From the NCBI GenBank assembly GCA_035457705.1, contig DATIBD010000074.1, forward strand, positions 1 through 64,000: a stretch of DNA of 64,000 bases, given 5' to 3'. Source of the DNA: DASPGQ01 sp035457705 (GTDB lineage: Bacteria > Acidobacteriota > Vicinamibacteria > Marinacidobacterales > SMYC01). The notes under the pieces were generated by a model. It saw nothing but the letters and a program-made list of their open reading frames with translations, searched no databases and had not been told where the DNA came from. Each line of letters starts with the position of its first letter. The first letter of the stretch is position 1. Of this stretch, positions 25,126 through 33,197 are shown in pieces. The translations under genes and the position numbers were made by a program.

Positions 25126-26685
25126 ATGACCGACGACGCGCGAGGACTCGCCGAGCGCTACGGATATCCCTACTGCGACCTCAGTCATTTCCAGGAGGAC
25201 GTCGCGCTGTGGCAAGGGATTCCAATGGATTTGATCCTGCGCTATCGCTTCGTCCCACTGAGGGAGGAGGAGGGACGGCTCGCGATTGCGGTGGCGCATC
25301 CTCAGAACTACCGCCGGCTGGACGAGCTGGAGCTGACCCTCGGACGTCCGCTCGCGATCGAGGTAGCGAGCGAGAGCCTGATCGAAGCGATACTCGCCCG
25401 TAATGAGAGCTCGAGCTTCCTCCTCGACGAGGCCTCGGAAGCGCTTCGGCTCGATGGAGCGGCCGAGGAGCGCAACGAGGCGGAGCCCGACGCCGAACAG
25501 GAGAGCCAAAGTCCCATCATCAAACTGGTTCACTCGCTTCTGGTGAACGGCATCGAAAGGCGAGCCAGCGACATCCATATCGAGACCAAGGAAAAGGAAG
25601 TCGTCCTCAAATACCGAATCGACGGCGTGCTCTATCCGGCTATGGAGCCGGTCGACCGACAGCATCACCAGACGATCGTGTCGCGACTGAAGGTCATGGC
25701 CGAGCTCGACGTTGCCGAAAGACGCGTGCCGCAGGACGGCCGTTTCAAGCTTAAGATAAGAGGCCGGCCGATCGACTTTCGCGTCTCGATCATGCCGAGT
25801 ATCTACGGCGAGGACGTCGTCGTTCGAATCCTCGACAAGGAATCCATCAGCGAGCAGTTTCACGAGCTAAGGCTCGACCTTCTCGGTATCCCCGAACGCG
25901 AGCTCAAACGACTCAGGAAGTTCATCCGCGAGCCCTACGGAATGGTGCTGGTGACGGGTCCTACTGGAAGCGGGAAGACCACGACGCTCTACGCTGCTTT
26001 GTCGGAGATCGCGTCGCCCGAGCAGAAGCTTTTGACCATCGAGGATCCCGTCGAGTACCGCATCCAGAACGTAACCCAGGTACCGGTGAACGAGAGGAAA
26101 GGCCTCACCTTCGCTCGAGGGTTGCGCTCGATCTTGCGCCACGATCCCGACACCATCATGGTGGGAGAGGTGCGCGATCCGGAGACCGCGAGCATCGCGG
26201 TGCAGGCGGCGCTCACCGGCCACCTGGTCTTCACCACGGTCCACGCCAACAACGCGTTCGACGTGATTGGGCGCTTCCTTCACATGGGGGTGGACCCCTA
26301 CAACGTCGTATCCGCGCTCAACTGCGTGCTGGCTCAGCGGCTGGTTCGTCGCGTGTGCGAGGCCTGTCGCCAGCCGATGGAGGTTCCCGAGGAGGAGCTC
26401 GAGCTGTCCGGGCTCGGCAAGTCGGCGGGCGAGCGGACCTTCTTCGCTGGCAGGGGTTGTTACTTGTGCCTGGGGACGGGCTTCCGCGGGCGTACCGCGG
26501 TTTGCGAGCTGTTGAGCCTTTCCGATCGCCTGCGCCAGCTCATTCTCGAGAGACGGAGCAACGCCGAGCTCAAGCACGTGGCGCGCGAGGAAGGCATGAT
26601 CTCGCTCCGGGAGCACGCACTCGAGAAGGTCTTTGCCGGGACCACCACGCTCGGAGAGATCAACAAGGTCACGTTCGTCGACTGA
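25126..26685 (+). CDS. GspE/PilB-type secretion or pilus ATPase
   Basis: 519 residues. A short N-terminal domain (FVPLREEEGRLAIAVAHPQN) is followed by the N2 domain (RASDIHIETKEKEVVLKYRIDGVL), Walker A GPTGSGKTTT (278-287), Asp box (LTIEDPVEYRI), Walker B with IMVGEVRDPETA, His box LTGHLVFTTVHANNA and a C-terminal four-Cys zinc site (CEAC...CYLC). All catalytic parts are intact, so this is an active hexameric motor for type II secretion or type IV pili. No pilC, pilin or secretin gene lies beside it; instead two unknown genes follow on the same strand. Confidence 0.92.
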   Translation: MTDDARGLAERYGYPYCDLSHFQEDVALWQGIPMDLILRYRFVPLREEEGRLAIAVAHPQNYRRLDELELTLGRPLAIEVASESLIEAILARNESSSFLLDEASEALRLDGAAEERNEAEPDAEQESQSPIIKLVHSLLVNGIERRASDIHIETKEKEVVLKYRIDGVLYPAMEPVDRQHHQTIVSRLKVMAELDVAERRVPQDGRFKLKIRGRPIDFRVSIMPSIYGEDVVVRILDKESISEQFHELRLDLLGIPERELKRLRKFIREPYGMVLVTGPTGSGKTTTLYAALSEIASPEQKLLTIEDPVEYRIQNVTQVPVNERKGLTFARGLRSILRHDPDTIMVGEVRDPETASIAVQAALTGHLVFTTVHANNAFDVIGRFLHMGVDPYNVVSALNCVLAQRLVRRVCEACRQPMEVPEEELELSGLGKSAGERTFFAGRGCYLCLGTGFRGRTAVCELLSLSDRLRQLILERRSNAELKHVAREEGMISLREHALEKVFAGTTTLGEINKVTFVD

Positions 26686-26771
26686 GTCCAGCACGCTGCC
26701 CGAGCTCCAGGCTCATACATCGATTCGTCACCCTGCTAATTAACTAGCACTCGCCGTCGCGGTCTGCTGAT

Positions 26772-26809
26772 AACCCTTTTGGTTCGAGCAAGGCCCCCTT
26801 TTGGTACAA
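26772..26809 (+). repeat. imperfect direct repeat upstream of the 26951 gene
   Basis: AACCCTTTTGGTTCGAG and CCCCCTTTTGGTACAAG follow each other with a 22-base period in the 265-base spacer between the GspE-like gene and the next gene. They could be paired sites for a regulator. No clear promoter was found beside them. Confidence 0.3.
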
Positions 26810-26950
26810 GTTTCTGGGTGAGTCGACCGACCAGCTCGCCCCAGTCGCTTGTGTAAATTGCGGATCTCGCGCGGGTTACGTCTTTTCGCCGAGGACGGCG
26901 TCCCGATGTGCACGCCATTTGCATACGGGAGGATTTCAGAGGGGTGCGAG

Positions 26951-27535
26951 ATGATGCTTCTACACGCGGAGACACCGGCGGAGTTGTTCAGGGAGCTCGT
27001 GGAGAAGGCCATCGCCCGCCAGGGCGTGTCGTCGAGCGAGATGTCGTCCTACTATCTCGTTCAGCTGCTGGAGAAATTCGTGTTCTCGGAGAAGCTGTAC
27101 GGGGAGCTCGAGATAGGGAAGAGCACGCCTTTGGCGGAGATGCTCCTCGGTGCTCTCGCGAGCAAGGGTCGTCGACGGGTTGATCTCTTCCGTTTCACTG
27201 GTGACGTGGCGCTGTTCGTTTCGGGATTTTTTTCCGACAGCCTCCAGCGAAAACGCGTCGACCTCGATTACTATGTCCGCATGGGTGGATATGCCTACGC
27301 CCGAGCCGCCCTCGGGAGTGACCAAGAAATGGGCTTCGTCTTCTCCGAGCTCTCGGCCAAGTTCGCACGATTCGTGGATGTGCTCTGCGAGGTGAGCGAG
27401 GAGAGCTCACTCGCGCAGGAGGCAGGTGTGCTCAAGCTGTACGAGAAATGGCTCCAGACGGGGAGCAGGAGGAGCGAGCGTCTGCTCCGGGCGGAAGGTA
27501 TCCTGCTCGATCGGGGCGCACGGAGATATCACTGA
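26951..27535 (+). CDS. helical cytoplasmic protein of unknown function
   Basis: 194 residues from the ATG pair at 26951/26954, served by GGAGG and AGAGGGG upstream; the frame is open 102 bases further but the upstream part is not protein-like. Sequence is mostly amphipathic helix (ELFRELVEKAIARQG; SSYYLVQLLEKFVF; FRFTGDVALFVSGFFSD; RVDLDYYVRMGGYAYARAAL). No motif recognised. The following gene starts on the base after the stop codon, so both are translated from one message, and both follow the GspE-like ATPase. A role linked to it is inference from position only. Confidence 0.7.
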   Translation: MMLLHAETPAELFRELVEKAIARQGVSSSEMSSYYLVQLLEKFVFSEKLYGELEIGKSTPLAEMLLGALASKGRRRVDLFRFTGDVALFVSGFFSDSLQRKRVDLDYYVRMGGYAYARAALGSDQEMGFVFSELSAKFARFVDVLCEVSEESSLAQEAGVLKLYEKWLQTGSRRSERLLRAEGILLDRGARRYH

Positions 27536-28180
27536 ATGCTCGACGCCATACTGACAAAGATCGACAGGGTCTACGGTCTCGACCTGGGTGTCGATATCGC
27601 CGATTTTCTGATCGGGAAGGAGATGTGCGCCCGGCTCGGCGTCGAAGCTCGGAACGGTTCGGTACTCGTGAAGGACAGTCAGGGGGCGGTCGAGCTCGGG
27701 GTTTACATCGGGGAAGAACAGCTCAAGTGTCTGGAGTCGATCGACCTCACCGCGGAGCTCAGTCCGGTCGTTCTCGAGCATCTTCTCGTCGGCATCGAGG
27801 AAGTGAGCCATTTCGCTTACCTGGTTTTCAGCACGTCGAGGCGGCGGCCGGTGACGCAGCTCGAGCTCGAGCTTCAAGCCGAGGTGGACAAGTACGTCAC
27901 GTCGATGTTGCTCCTGGCTGCGAACAACAGCGGTCGCGTTCCCAGCAATCTCATGGATCGTCTGTTCAGCGATTTCACCCCGCGCCAGGACCTCGATTCC
28001 GAGCAACGTGAGCGTTATTGGGCAGCCAGCTCTCTGGCCGCTCGTTACTGCTCTTACGTCGTCCAAGCCTCTCTCGAGACCCAGGAGTTCGGTCGCCTTG
28101 TTCCCGAGCTCAGGAGCTTCTATCGGCTCAATCAGCGAGGGAAGATCGGGCACATCCAAAACATCGTATATTCCGCCTGA
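27536..28180 (+). CDS. protein of unknown function, partner of the preceding gene
   Basis: 214 residues; ATG directly abuts the previous stop codon. Contains a beta-rich first half (GSVLVKDSQGAVELGVYIGEEQLKCLE) and a helical second half ending NQRGKIGHIQNIVYSA. The central stretch VLEHLLVGIEEVSHFAYLVFS and the Gln/Glu-rich helix TQLELELQAEVDKYVT are distinctive. No catalytic or binding motif known to me. pyrK starts 18 bases after its end, so it may even be transcribed with the pyrimidine genes. Confidence 0.7.
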   Translation: MLDAILTKIDRVYGLDLGVDIADFLIGKEMCARLGVEARNGSVLVKDSQGAVELGVYIGEEQLKCLESIDLTAELSPVVLEHLLVGIEEVSHFAYLVFSTSRRRPVTQLELELQAEVDKYVTSMLLLAANNSGRVPSNLMDRLFSDFTPRQDLDSEQRERYWAASSLAARYCSYVVQASLETQEFGRLVPELRSFYRLNQRGKIGHIQNIVYSA

Positions 28181-28197
28181 GCTATACTCCCCTCTGG

Positions 28198-28998
28198 ATG
28201 AAGAGGGACGAGCGCGCCGTGCTCTTCGAGCGCGAAGCCCTTTCTCCCGACACCTGCTTGCTTCACTTTCGCTCCGAGAGCTTGTTCCGAAGCTTCCTTC
28301 CCGGCCAGTTCACGATGGTGCGGCTTCCCGAGGCGAGTGGTCTCCTGCTTCGTCGGCCCTACTCGTTCTGTGATGTTCGCGCCGAGCGTTCTTCTTTCAG
28401 TCTTCTCGTCAAGGAAGTCGGGGCGGGAACGAGAGCTCTCGCTCGGCTCGCCATCGGAACGAGCGTCGATTGCCTCGGACCTCTCGGATCCTCGTTTCAA
28501 CCTCCACCGAACGGCCGCACTCCTCTCATCGTCGCCGGAGGCGTCGGGATCGCACCCTTCCTGGCTTTTTGTCGGATGCTAGCGCGCCGGGGAGTGCGCG
28601 CCATCGTGCTTCTGGGAGGGCGGACCTCGGCGGATCTTTATCTCCGTGACGAGTTCGTGTCGCTGGGCATGGACGTCCGCTCGGCGACCGAGGATGGGAG
28701 CTATGGACACGACGGTCTCGTGACCGAGGTGCTCGCGGAGGTTCTGAAGGAGGAGACTCTGTTCGAGCTCTACTCCTGCGGGCCGACACCCATGCTGGTG
28801 CGAGTGGCCCGGATGGCGCGAGAGCGAGGCCTCCCTCATCAGGTGTCGCTCGAAAGACGCATGGGCTGCGGCATGGGGTGCTGTCTCGGCTGCGTCGTAT
28901 TCGTCCATTCCTCGAATGAGTACGTGAGGTGCTGTACCGAGGGTCCGGTTTACGACGCCGACGAGGTGGCATGGGAGAGAGACCCGTATCCCCTATGA
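28198..28998 (+). CDS. pyrK: dihydroorotate dehydrogenase electron-transfer subunit
   Basis: 266 residues from ATG at 28198. FAD-binding barrel with RRPYSFCDV (R-x-Y-S), NAD-binding domain with LIVAGGVGIAPFLAF and YSCGPTPML, and a C-terminal 2Fe-2S cysteine cluster (CGMGCCLGC ... RCCTEG). These are the marks of PyrK, which passes electrons from the type 1B PyrD to NAD+. Its stop overlaps the pyrD start by four bases (ATGA). Confidence 0.94.
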   Translation: MKRDERAVLFEREALSPDTCLLHFRSESLFRSFLPGQFTMVRLPEASGLLLRRPYSFCDVRAERSSFSLLVKEVGAGTRALARLAIGTSVDCLGPLGSSFQPPPNGRTPLIVAGGVGIAPFLAFCRMLARRGVRAIVLLGGRTSADLYLRDEFVSLGMDVRSATEDGSYGHDGLVTEVLAEVLKEETLFELYSCGPTPMLVRVARMARERGLPHQVSLERRMGCGMGCCLGCVVFVHSSNEYVRCCTEGPVYDADEVAWERDPYPL

Positions 28999-29942
28999 GC
29001 TTCGAGCCCGATCTGCGTGTCGAGATCGCAGGGATTCGTTTCCGCACGCCGCTCATCGCAGCGAGCGGGACCTTCGGCTATGGGACCGAGTATTTGGATG
29101 TGGCTGACTACCGGGCCATCGGGGGAATCGTGGTCAAGGGGCTCTACATGGAGCCGCGTGAAGGTTGCGCCCCGCCCCGGATCTGGGAAACGCCCTCCGG
29201 CATGCTCAACGCCATCGGGCTTCAAGAAGTCGGAATCGAGCGATTCGTGAGCGACAAGATGCCGCGACTGAGAGAGCTCGGCGTCAGCATCCTGGTCAAC
29301 ATCTGTGGAAGCACCATCGAGGAGTACGGAAACCTTGCGCGCATCCTCGACGATGTGGAGGGCGTCAGCGGGATCGAGCTGAACATCTCCTGTCCGAACG
29401 TGCACGAGGGTGGGATCCTCTTCGGCTGCGATCCGGACATGGCCGCGCGGGTCACCGAGAGGGTTCGGGAGAGCACCCGCCTGCCGGTGATCCCGAAGCT
29501 CACTCCTGTCGTGACCGACATCGCTGACATCGCCCGCCGCGTGGAGGCGGCGGGGGCCGACGCCCTTTCCCTCATCAATACGATTCCGGCGATGGCCATC
29601 GACGTCGAGACGAGAAAACCGAGGCTCGCGAACGTTGTCGGAGGCCTGTCCGGGCCCGCCATCCGGCCCATCGCCATCCGGCTCGTCTACCAGACGGCGC
29701 AAGCGGTCGACATTCCGATCATCGGGATCGGTGGCATCTCCGGCCCCGAGGATGCGCTGGAGTTCTTCCTGGCGGGGGCTACGGCCGTTCAGATCGGCAC
29801 GATGAGCTTCGTCGATCCGTCGGTATGGCGCAAGACGCTCGATGGTCTCGAGGACTACTGTCGTCGTCACCGGGTCGACCGCCTATCCGCCCTCACCGGT
29901 AGTTTGGTCGCCGACGTCAAGGCGGTGCCCACGGGGTGGTGA
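28995..29942 (+). CDS. pyrD: dihydroorotate dehydrogenase, type 1B catalytic subunit
   Basis: 315 residues from ATG at 28995 in an ATGA overlap with pyrK. FMN barrel with ASGTFGYG, VKGLYMEPREG, NAIGLQ, NISCPNVHEGG (catalytic Cys typical of class 1), PKLTPVVTDI, INTIPAMAID and GIGGISGPEDALEFFLAGA. Oxidises dihydroorotate to orotate in pyrimidine synthesis; pairing with PyrK defines the NAD-linked 1B form. Confidence 0.95.
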   Translation: MSFEPDLRVEIAGIRFRTPLIAASGTFGYGTEYLDVADYRAIGGIVVKGLYMEPREGCAPPRIWETPSGMLNAIGLQEVGIERFVSDKMPRLRELGVSILVNICGSTIEEYGNLARILDDVEGVSGIELNISCPNVHEGGILFGCDPDMAARVTERVRESTRLPVIPKLTPVVTDIADIARRVEAAGADALSLINTIPAMAIDVETRKPRLANVVGGLSGPAIRPIAIRLVYQTAQAVDIPIIGIGGISGPEDALEFFLAGATAVQIGTMSFVDPSVWRKTLDGLEDYCRRHRVDRLSALTGSLVADVKAVPTGW

Positions 29943-30637
29943 AGAGGCCCCAGCTGGTCGTTGCCATCGACCTCGATCGACTCGAAGACGTGCTGCGTCT
30001 GCGTGACGAGCTCTCTGATTTGGTGGATTTTTTCAAGGTCGGGAAGGAGCTCTTCACGGCCTGCGGACCCCGCGTGCTGGAGGAGCTGTCCCCGGCCCGA
30101 ATCTTTCTTGATCTCAAGTACCACGATATCCCCGCTACGGTCGCCGGTGCGGTTCGAGCCGCTGCGAGCCACGGCGTCGATCTGGTCGACGTTCATGCCA
30201 TGGGCGGTAAAACGATGATGCGGGCGGCAGCCGAGGCCGCCGCGAGCTTCGGCAAGAGGCGTCCGCTGGTGCTCGGGGTGACGGTCCTCACGCATCTCGT
30301 AGACGAAGAGCTCCAGGAAGTGGGACTCGGGCGTTCGAGTACAGAGCAGGTGGTCCGTCTAGCGCAACTCGCGGCGGCAAGTGGGCTCGACGGCGTCGTG
30401 GCTTCGGCGTGGGAGATCGAGGCGGTGCTGGAGGCGACGGAGGGGCGACTCGCGATCCTAGTTCCCGGCGTTCGCCCCGCCTGGGCGAGCGCGACGCACG
30501 ATCAGAAACGTGTTGCCACGCCGAAGGAGGCGGCCCGCCGTGGCGCTTCCTATGTCGTCGTGGGTCGTGCGATCACCCGCCAGCAGAACCGGCGGGAGGC
30601 GGCGTCTCGTATTCTCGAGGAGCTCGAGAGTCGGTGA
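29936..30637 (+). CDS. pyrF: orotidine-5'-phosphate decarboxylase
   Basis: 233 residues. Two GTG codons compete: 29936 and 29939, the latter in a GTGA overlap with the pyrD stop; both give the same protein within one residue. Family motifs: VVAIDLD start, FKVGKELF, the catalytic DLKYHDIPATV (Lys-Asp network), VDVHAMGG, LVPGVRP and VVGRAIT. Converts OMP to UMP, next to last product in the operon pyrK-pyrD-pyrF. Confidence 0.95.
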   Translation: MVKRPQLVVAIDLDRLEDVLRLRDELSDLVDFFKVGKELFTACGPRVLEELSPARIFLDLKYHDIPATVAGAVRAAASHGVDLVDVHAMGGKTMMRAAAEAAASFGKRRPLVLGVTVLTHLVDEELQEVGLGRSSTEQVVRLAQLAAASGLDGVVASAWEIEAVLEATEGRLAILVPGVRPAWASATHDQKRVATPKEAARRGASYVVVGRAITRQQNRREAASRILEELESR

Positions 30638-30882
30638 TCGAGCTCGAGCTTTTGTCTCGTGCGGGCTGCGGCCTCTGTGAGGAGATGAAGGCCGCTCTCG
30701 AGCGGGCCCTTCGAGGGCTCGACGTCCGCATCCGGGAAGTCGATGTGGACGCCGAGCCCCAACTGAAGATCCGCTATGGTGACGACGTCCCCGTCCTGCT
30801 AATGAACGGGGTCAAGATGCTCGAGCACCGGGCGACGGACGACGGAATCCGGGAGCTTCTCGCTACTTTGCGTCGATCCTGA
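30634..30882 (+). CDS. small glutaredoxin/thioredoxin-like protein (DUF836 type)
   Basis: 82 residues from GTG at 30634, in a GTGA overlap with the pyrF stop. Starts IELELLSRAGCGLCEEM: CxxC active site CGLC at residues 12-15, followed by VREVDVDAEPQLKIRYGDDVPVLLMNG with the cis-proline (VPV). Glutaredoxin-like fold of the short DUF836 family, common as the last gene of small operons. Its end overlaps the convergent pal gene by 20 bases. Confidence 0.85.
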   Translation: MIELELLSRAGCGLCEEMKAALERALRGLDVRIREVDVDAEPQLKIRYGDDVPVLLMNGVKMLEHRATDDGIRELLATLRRS

Positions 30883-31426
30883 AGTGGGCGCGACGGTTGC
30901 GCTGCCAGCAGCTCTCGTTGCTTTCCGTGCATTGTGGACGTTCCTTGCCGTAGGAAACGTACTTCAGTCGGTTCGCGGCGACGCCCAGCGATTGGAGGTA
31001 TTCCATCGCTGCTCGGGCGCGACGCTCACCGAGCGCCAGGTTGTATGCGACCGTGCCACGTTCGTCGCAGTGGCCCTCGATTTCGATGACCGTGGTGTTG
31101 TAGCTCAGCTTCAACCAGTCCGCATTCTTGGAAAGAGCGGCCCTGGCATCCTCGCGAAGGTCTGACTTGTCGTAGTCGAAATGGATGTCCGTGAGATTCC
31201 TCTGGAGGTCTGCGATCGAGGCTCTGCGGAAGAGCTCCTCTTCTGTCGGTGCCGGCGGTGGCGGTGGTGGTGGCGGCGGCGGTGGAGGAGGCGGCGGTGG
31301 AGGGGGCTCTTCCACCGGCGGCGGGGGTGGCGGCGGCGGCGGCTCCTTTCCGCAGCCGAGAAGCCCCAGAACGAGCGAGCTGAGGATGATCAACATTCCC
31401 AGGGAGGCCATCGAAGATCTCTTCAC
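30863..31426 (-). CDS. pal: peptidoglycan-associated lipoprotein
   Basis: 187 residues from GTG at 31426, chosen because AGGAGG stands 7 bases before it and a lipoprotein signal follows (LIILSSLVLGLLGC, Cys about 25). A linker with 9 and then 18 consecutive prolines precedes the OmpA-like domain: IHFDYDKSDLREDA, EGHCDERGTVAYNLALGERRA, and YGKERPQCTESNESCWQRNRR with the conserved cysteine pair. Binds peptidoglycan and links the outer membrane to the wall in the Tol-Pal system, though no tol genes are in view. The proline run may form a rigid spacer. Confidence 0.93.
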   Translation of the reverse strand: MKRSSMASLGMLIILSSLVLGLLGCGKEPPPPPPPPPVEEPPPPPPPPPPPPPPPPPPAPTEEELFRRASIADLQRNLTDIHFDYDKSDLREDARAALSKNADWLKLSYNTTVIEIEGHCDERGTVAYNLALGERRARAAMEYLQSLGVAANRLKYVSYGKERPQCTESNESCWQRNRRAHFRIDAK

Positions 31427-31460
31427 GTACTCACCTCCTGCGCGGTTGGTCCTTCGGGAA

Positions 31461-31510
31461 GGCTTCTCGATTACGGTCGCGCAGCTCGAACACCGGAGCG
31501 TCGAGAAGCC
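31461..31510 (-). promoter_or_regulatory. long-range hairpin in the pal leader
   Basis: GGCTTCTCGA (31461-31470) and TCGAGAAGCC (31501-31510) are perfect 10-base complements separated by 30 bases, located 35-84 bases upstream of the pal start codon and downstream of its predicted promoter. The leader RNA would fold here, possibly controlling pal translation. Confidence 0.5.
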
Positions 31511-31527
31511 GTTTTCAAAGCGCAAAT

Positions 31528-31554
31528 GCCAATCGCGGTATGACCCCGATTGGC
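31528..31554. promoter_or_regulatory. GCCAATCG-N11-CGATTGGC inverted repeat at the pal transcription start
   Basis: Perfect 8-base arms at 31528-31535 and 31547-31554, just downstream of the -10 of the pal promoter. The arm core CCAATCG/CGATTGG is the same as in the palindrome upstream of pdxR at 36271-36288, with a longer spacer. Could be an operator or an RNA hairpin. Confidence 0.45.
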
Positions 31555-31559
31555 GGGGT

Positions 31560-31589
31560 AGTCTAATCATCCAAAACCGATGTTGTCAA
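31560..31589 (-). promoter_or_regulatory. sigma-70 promoter of pal
   Basis: On the minus strand: TTGACA (31589-31584), 18-base spacer, TAGACT (31565-31560). Perfect -35 and a four-of-six -10. Leads to a leader of about 125 bases before the pal start. Confidence 0.6.
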
Positions 31590-31618
31590 TTAAACAATGA
31601 GGGGCGTCGATGCGAGCG

Positions 31619-32956
31619 TCAGATCCTCTGTCGGCGGGCCGGGGCAAGGATCTTGTAACGTTTCATCTTTTCGTGAAGCGTCGTCGGATTCAATCTGAGC
31701 TCCTGTGCCGCGCGCTTCTGGCTGCCGTCGACGCGCTCGAGCGTCTGGAGGATGATTCGTTTCTCGATGTCGGCGATGAGCTCCCGCAAGGAGACGTTTT
31801 TCAGTCGAATCGGCTCGGGAACCGTGAGCGAAGGGGGGGCGCAGAAATGTTCGGGCAGCGTCGTGCCGTCGAATTTTGCCGCCGAGGCGATGGACACGGC
31901 CCGCTCGATCAGCATGGCCAGCTCGGCCACGTTGCCGGGCCAGTCGTAGTTGGAGTAGTTCTCGATCGCCGACGAGGGAATTCCGAGAGGCTTCAGACCG
32001 AATCTCTCGCTGAATCGCTTGAGAAAATGATCGACGAGCAGGGGAACGTCGCCGCGCCGCTCCCTCAATGCGGGAATCCGTATCGTGATCCTCGAAATCG
32101 CTCGGAAAGCGTTTTCGTCGAAGCGGCCCTGACGCACGAGCTCGCTCAGCGACGGCTTTGCCGAGCCGACGATGCGGAAGGGGAGAGGCTTCTCGAGGAA
32201 GCTCCTCAGGCTCATCTGATCGACCGCGTCGAGCGTGGTGAGCTCGCCGAGATAGAGCGTGCCGGGACGCGCTCCGTGGATGTAATCGCCGCCGCCTGCG
32301 ACCGAGGCCTCGGTTACCTCTTCGAGCAGCCGACGCAGGTCTCCCGCGGGAACGCTCGTCAGGTCTAGCGGGAGAAACGTCGAGCCGGGATTTCTCCCGT
32401 GCCGATGGAGCAGCTCCGCGGCAAGCCTCCTTCCCGTCCCGTCTTCGCCCGAGAGAAGCACGCTTCCGGTCGAGAGGGCCGCGGTCGCGATCGATTTGCG
32501 CACTTCTCCCGACTGCGGCGTGCACCCCACCCAATCGCGCAGGCTCACGGCGCTTCCCAGCTGGCGCTTCAACGTCCGGTTTTCCTCGAGGAGACGTCGA
32601 TAGACGAGCGCTGAATCGATCGCCATCAGGAGGGTACTGCGGTCGAGCGGTTTCAAGACGAGACCCGCGGGACGCTGCCGATAGCTGGCGAAGGACGACC
32701 AGGGGGTGTCAGGCGTCACCATGAGCAGGATGGCCGCGTTTTCGTCGCGTTCCCGAAGCATCTCGACGACGCGCCAGGGCGGCTCCGGCGACGCGTCGGC
32801 GTCCACGACGATCACGGAGTATTGTCCGGCGACGATTTGGCTCTGCGCCTCCGTGGCGCTGTCCCGGAGCGTGATGGGGAACGATCCGACGAGCGCTTCC
32901 TCGGCATCCCGGGAAGCACGGCTGGATCCGATCAGCAGAATCGATTCATCCGACAT
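31619..32956 (-). CDS. NtrC-type regulator with degenerate receiver and AAA+ domains
   Basis: 445 residues with the layout receiver (1-125), AAA+ (about 145-360), Fis-type helix-turn-helix (about 400-445: DGSQKRAAQELRLNPTTLHEKMKRY). The receiver lacks the N-terminal acidic pair (ILLIGSS instead of VDDD) though an Asp remains in VVDADASP. In the AAA+ part Walker A is GEDGTGRR (no Lys), the sigma-54-contacting GAFTGA loop is absent, and Walker B reads TLYLGEL. It can probably still bind DNA but not hydrolyse ATP or activate sigma-54. A Fis-like repressor or an antagonist of a real activator is the simplest guess; the canonical regulator at 45461-46840 is one candidate partner. Confidence 0.85.
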   Translation of the reverse strand: MSDESILLIGSSRASRDAEEALVGSFPITLRDSATEAQSQIVAGQYSVIVVDADASPEPPWRVVEMLRERDENAAILLMVTPDTPWSSFASYRQRPAGLVLKPLDRSTLLMAIDSALVYRRLLEENRTLKRQLGSAVSLRDWVGCTPQSGEVRKSIATAALSTGSVLLSGEDGTGRRLAAELLHRHGRNPGSTFLPLDLTSVPAGDLRRLLEEVTEASVAGGGDYIHGARPGTLYLGELTTLDAVDQMSLRSFLEKPLPFRIVGSAKPSLSELVRQGRFDENAFRAISRITIRIPALRERRGDVPLLVDHFLKRFSERFGLKPLGIPSSAIENYSNYDWPGNVAELAMLIERAVSIASAAKFDGTTLPEHFCAPPSLTVPEPIRLKNVSLRELIADIEKRIILQTLERVDGSQKRAAQELRLNPTTLHEKMKRYKILAPARRQRI

Positions 32957-33157
32957 GCTCTTCCACAGTCGTACTTGAAGAGGTTAGACGCTGGTTCGGT
33001 CCGCGAAGTTCCGTTTCCGAGGAGAGTGTTCCATTCCGGACGCTGTTCAGCGGCGAACTCCTGCACCTCCGGCACATTTTCTTGACTCGCAAATTCGATG
33101 CCATGAGCTTCGTTCAGTAATGTCGCTTATCTAAAGGAGCTCGGCACCGGCTTGTCG

Positions 33158-33195
33158 CTCCCGGTCTGGGAGTTTCTTTACATCCTCCGAAGGAT
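33158..33195 (-). terminator. two hairpins after pdxT
   Basis: Just beyond the pdxT stop codon the minus strand has ATCCT/AGGAT (33195-33182, TCGG loop) and then CTCCC/GGGAG (33172-33158, AGACC loop). Position suggests the end of the pdxR-pdxS-pdxT transcript; the T-runs are weak. Confidence 0.45.
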
Positions 33196-33197
33196 TT

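Noticed and set aside
26775..26790. GGTTCGAG string as a tRNA T-arm
   Set aside because: No acceptor, D or anticodon arm around it; same for 62808-62815.
31185..31658. plus-strand Gly-rich frame opposite pal
   Set aside because: Mirror of the proline codons of pal; no independent support.
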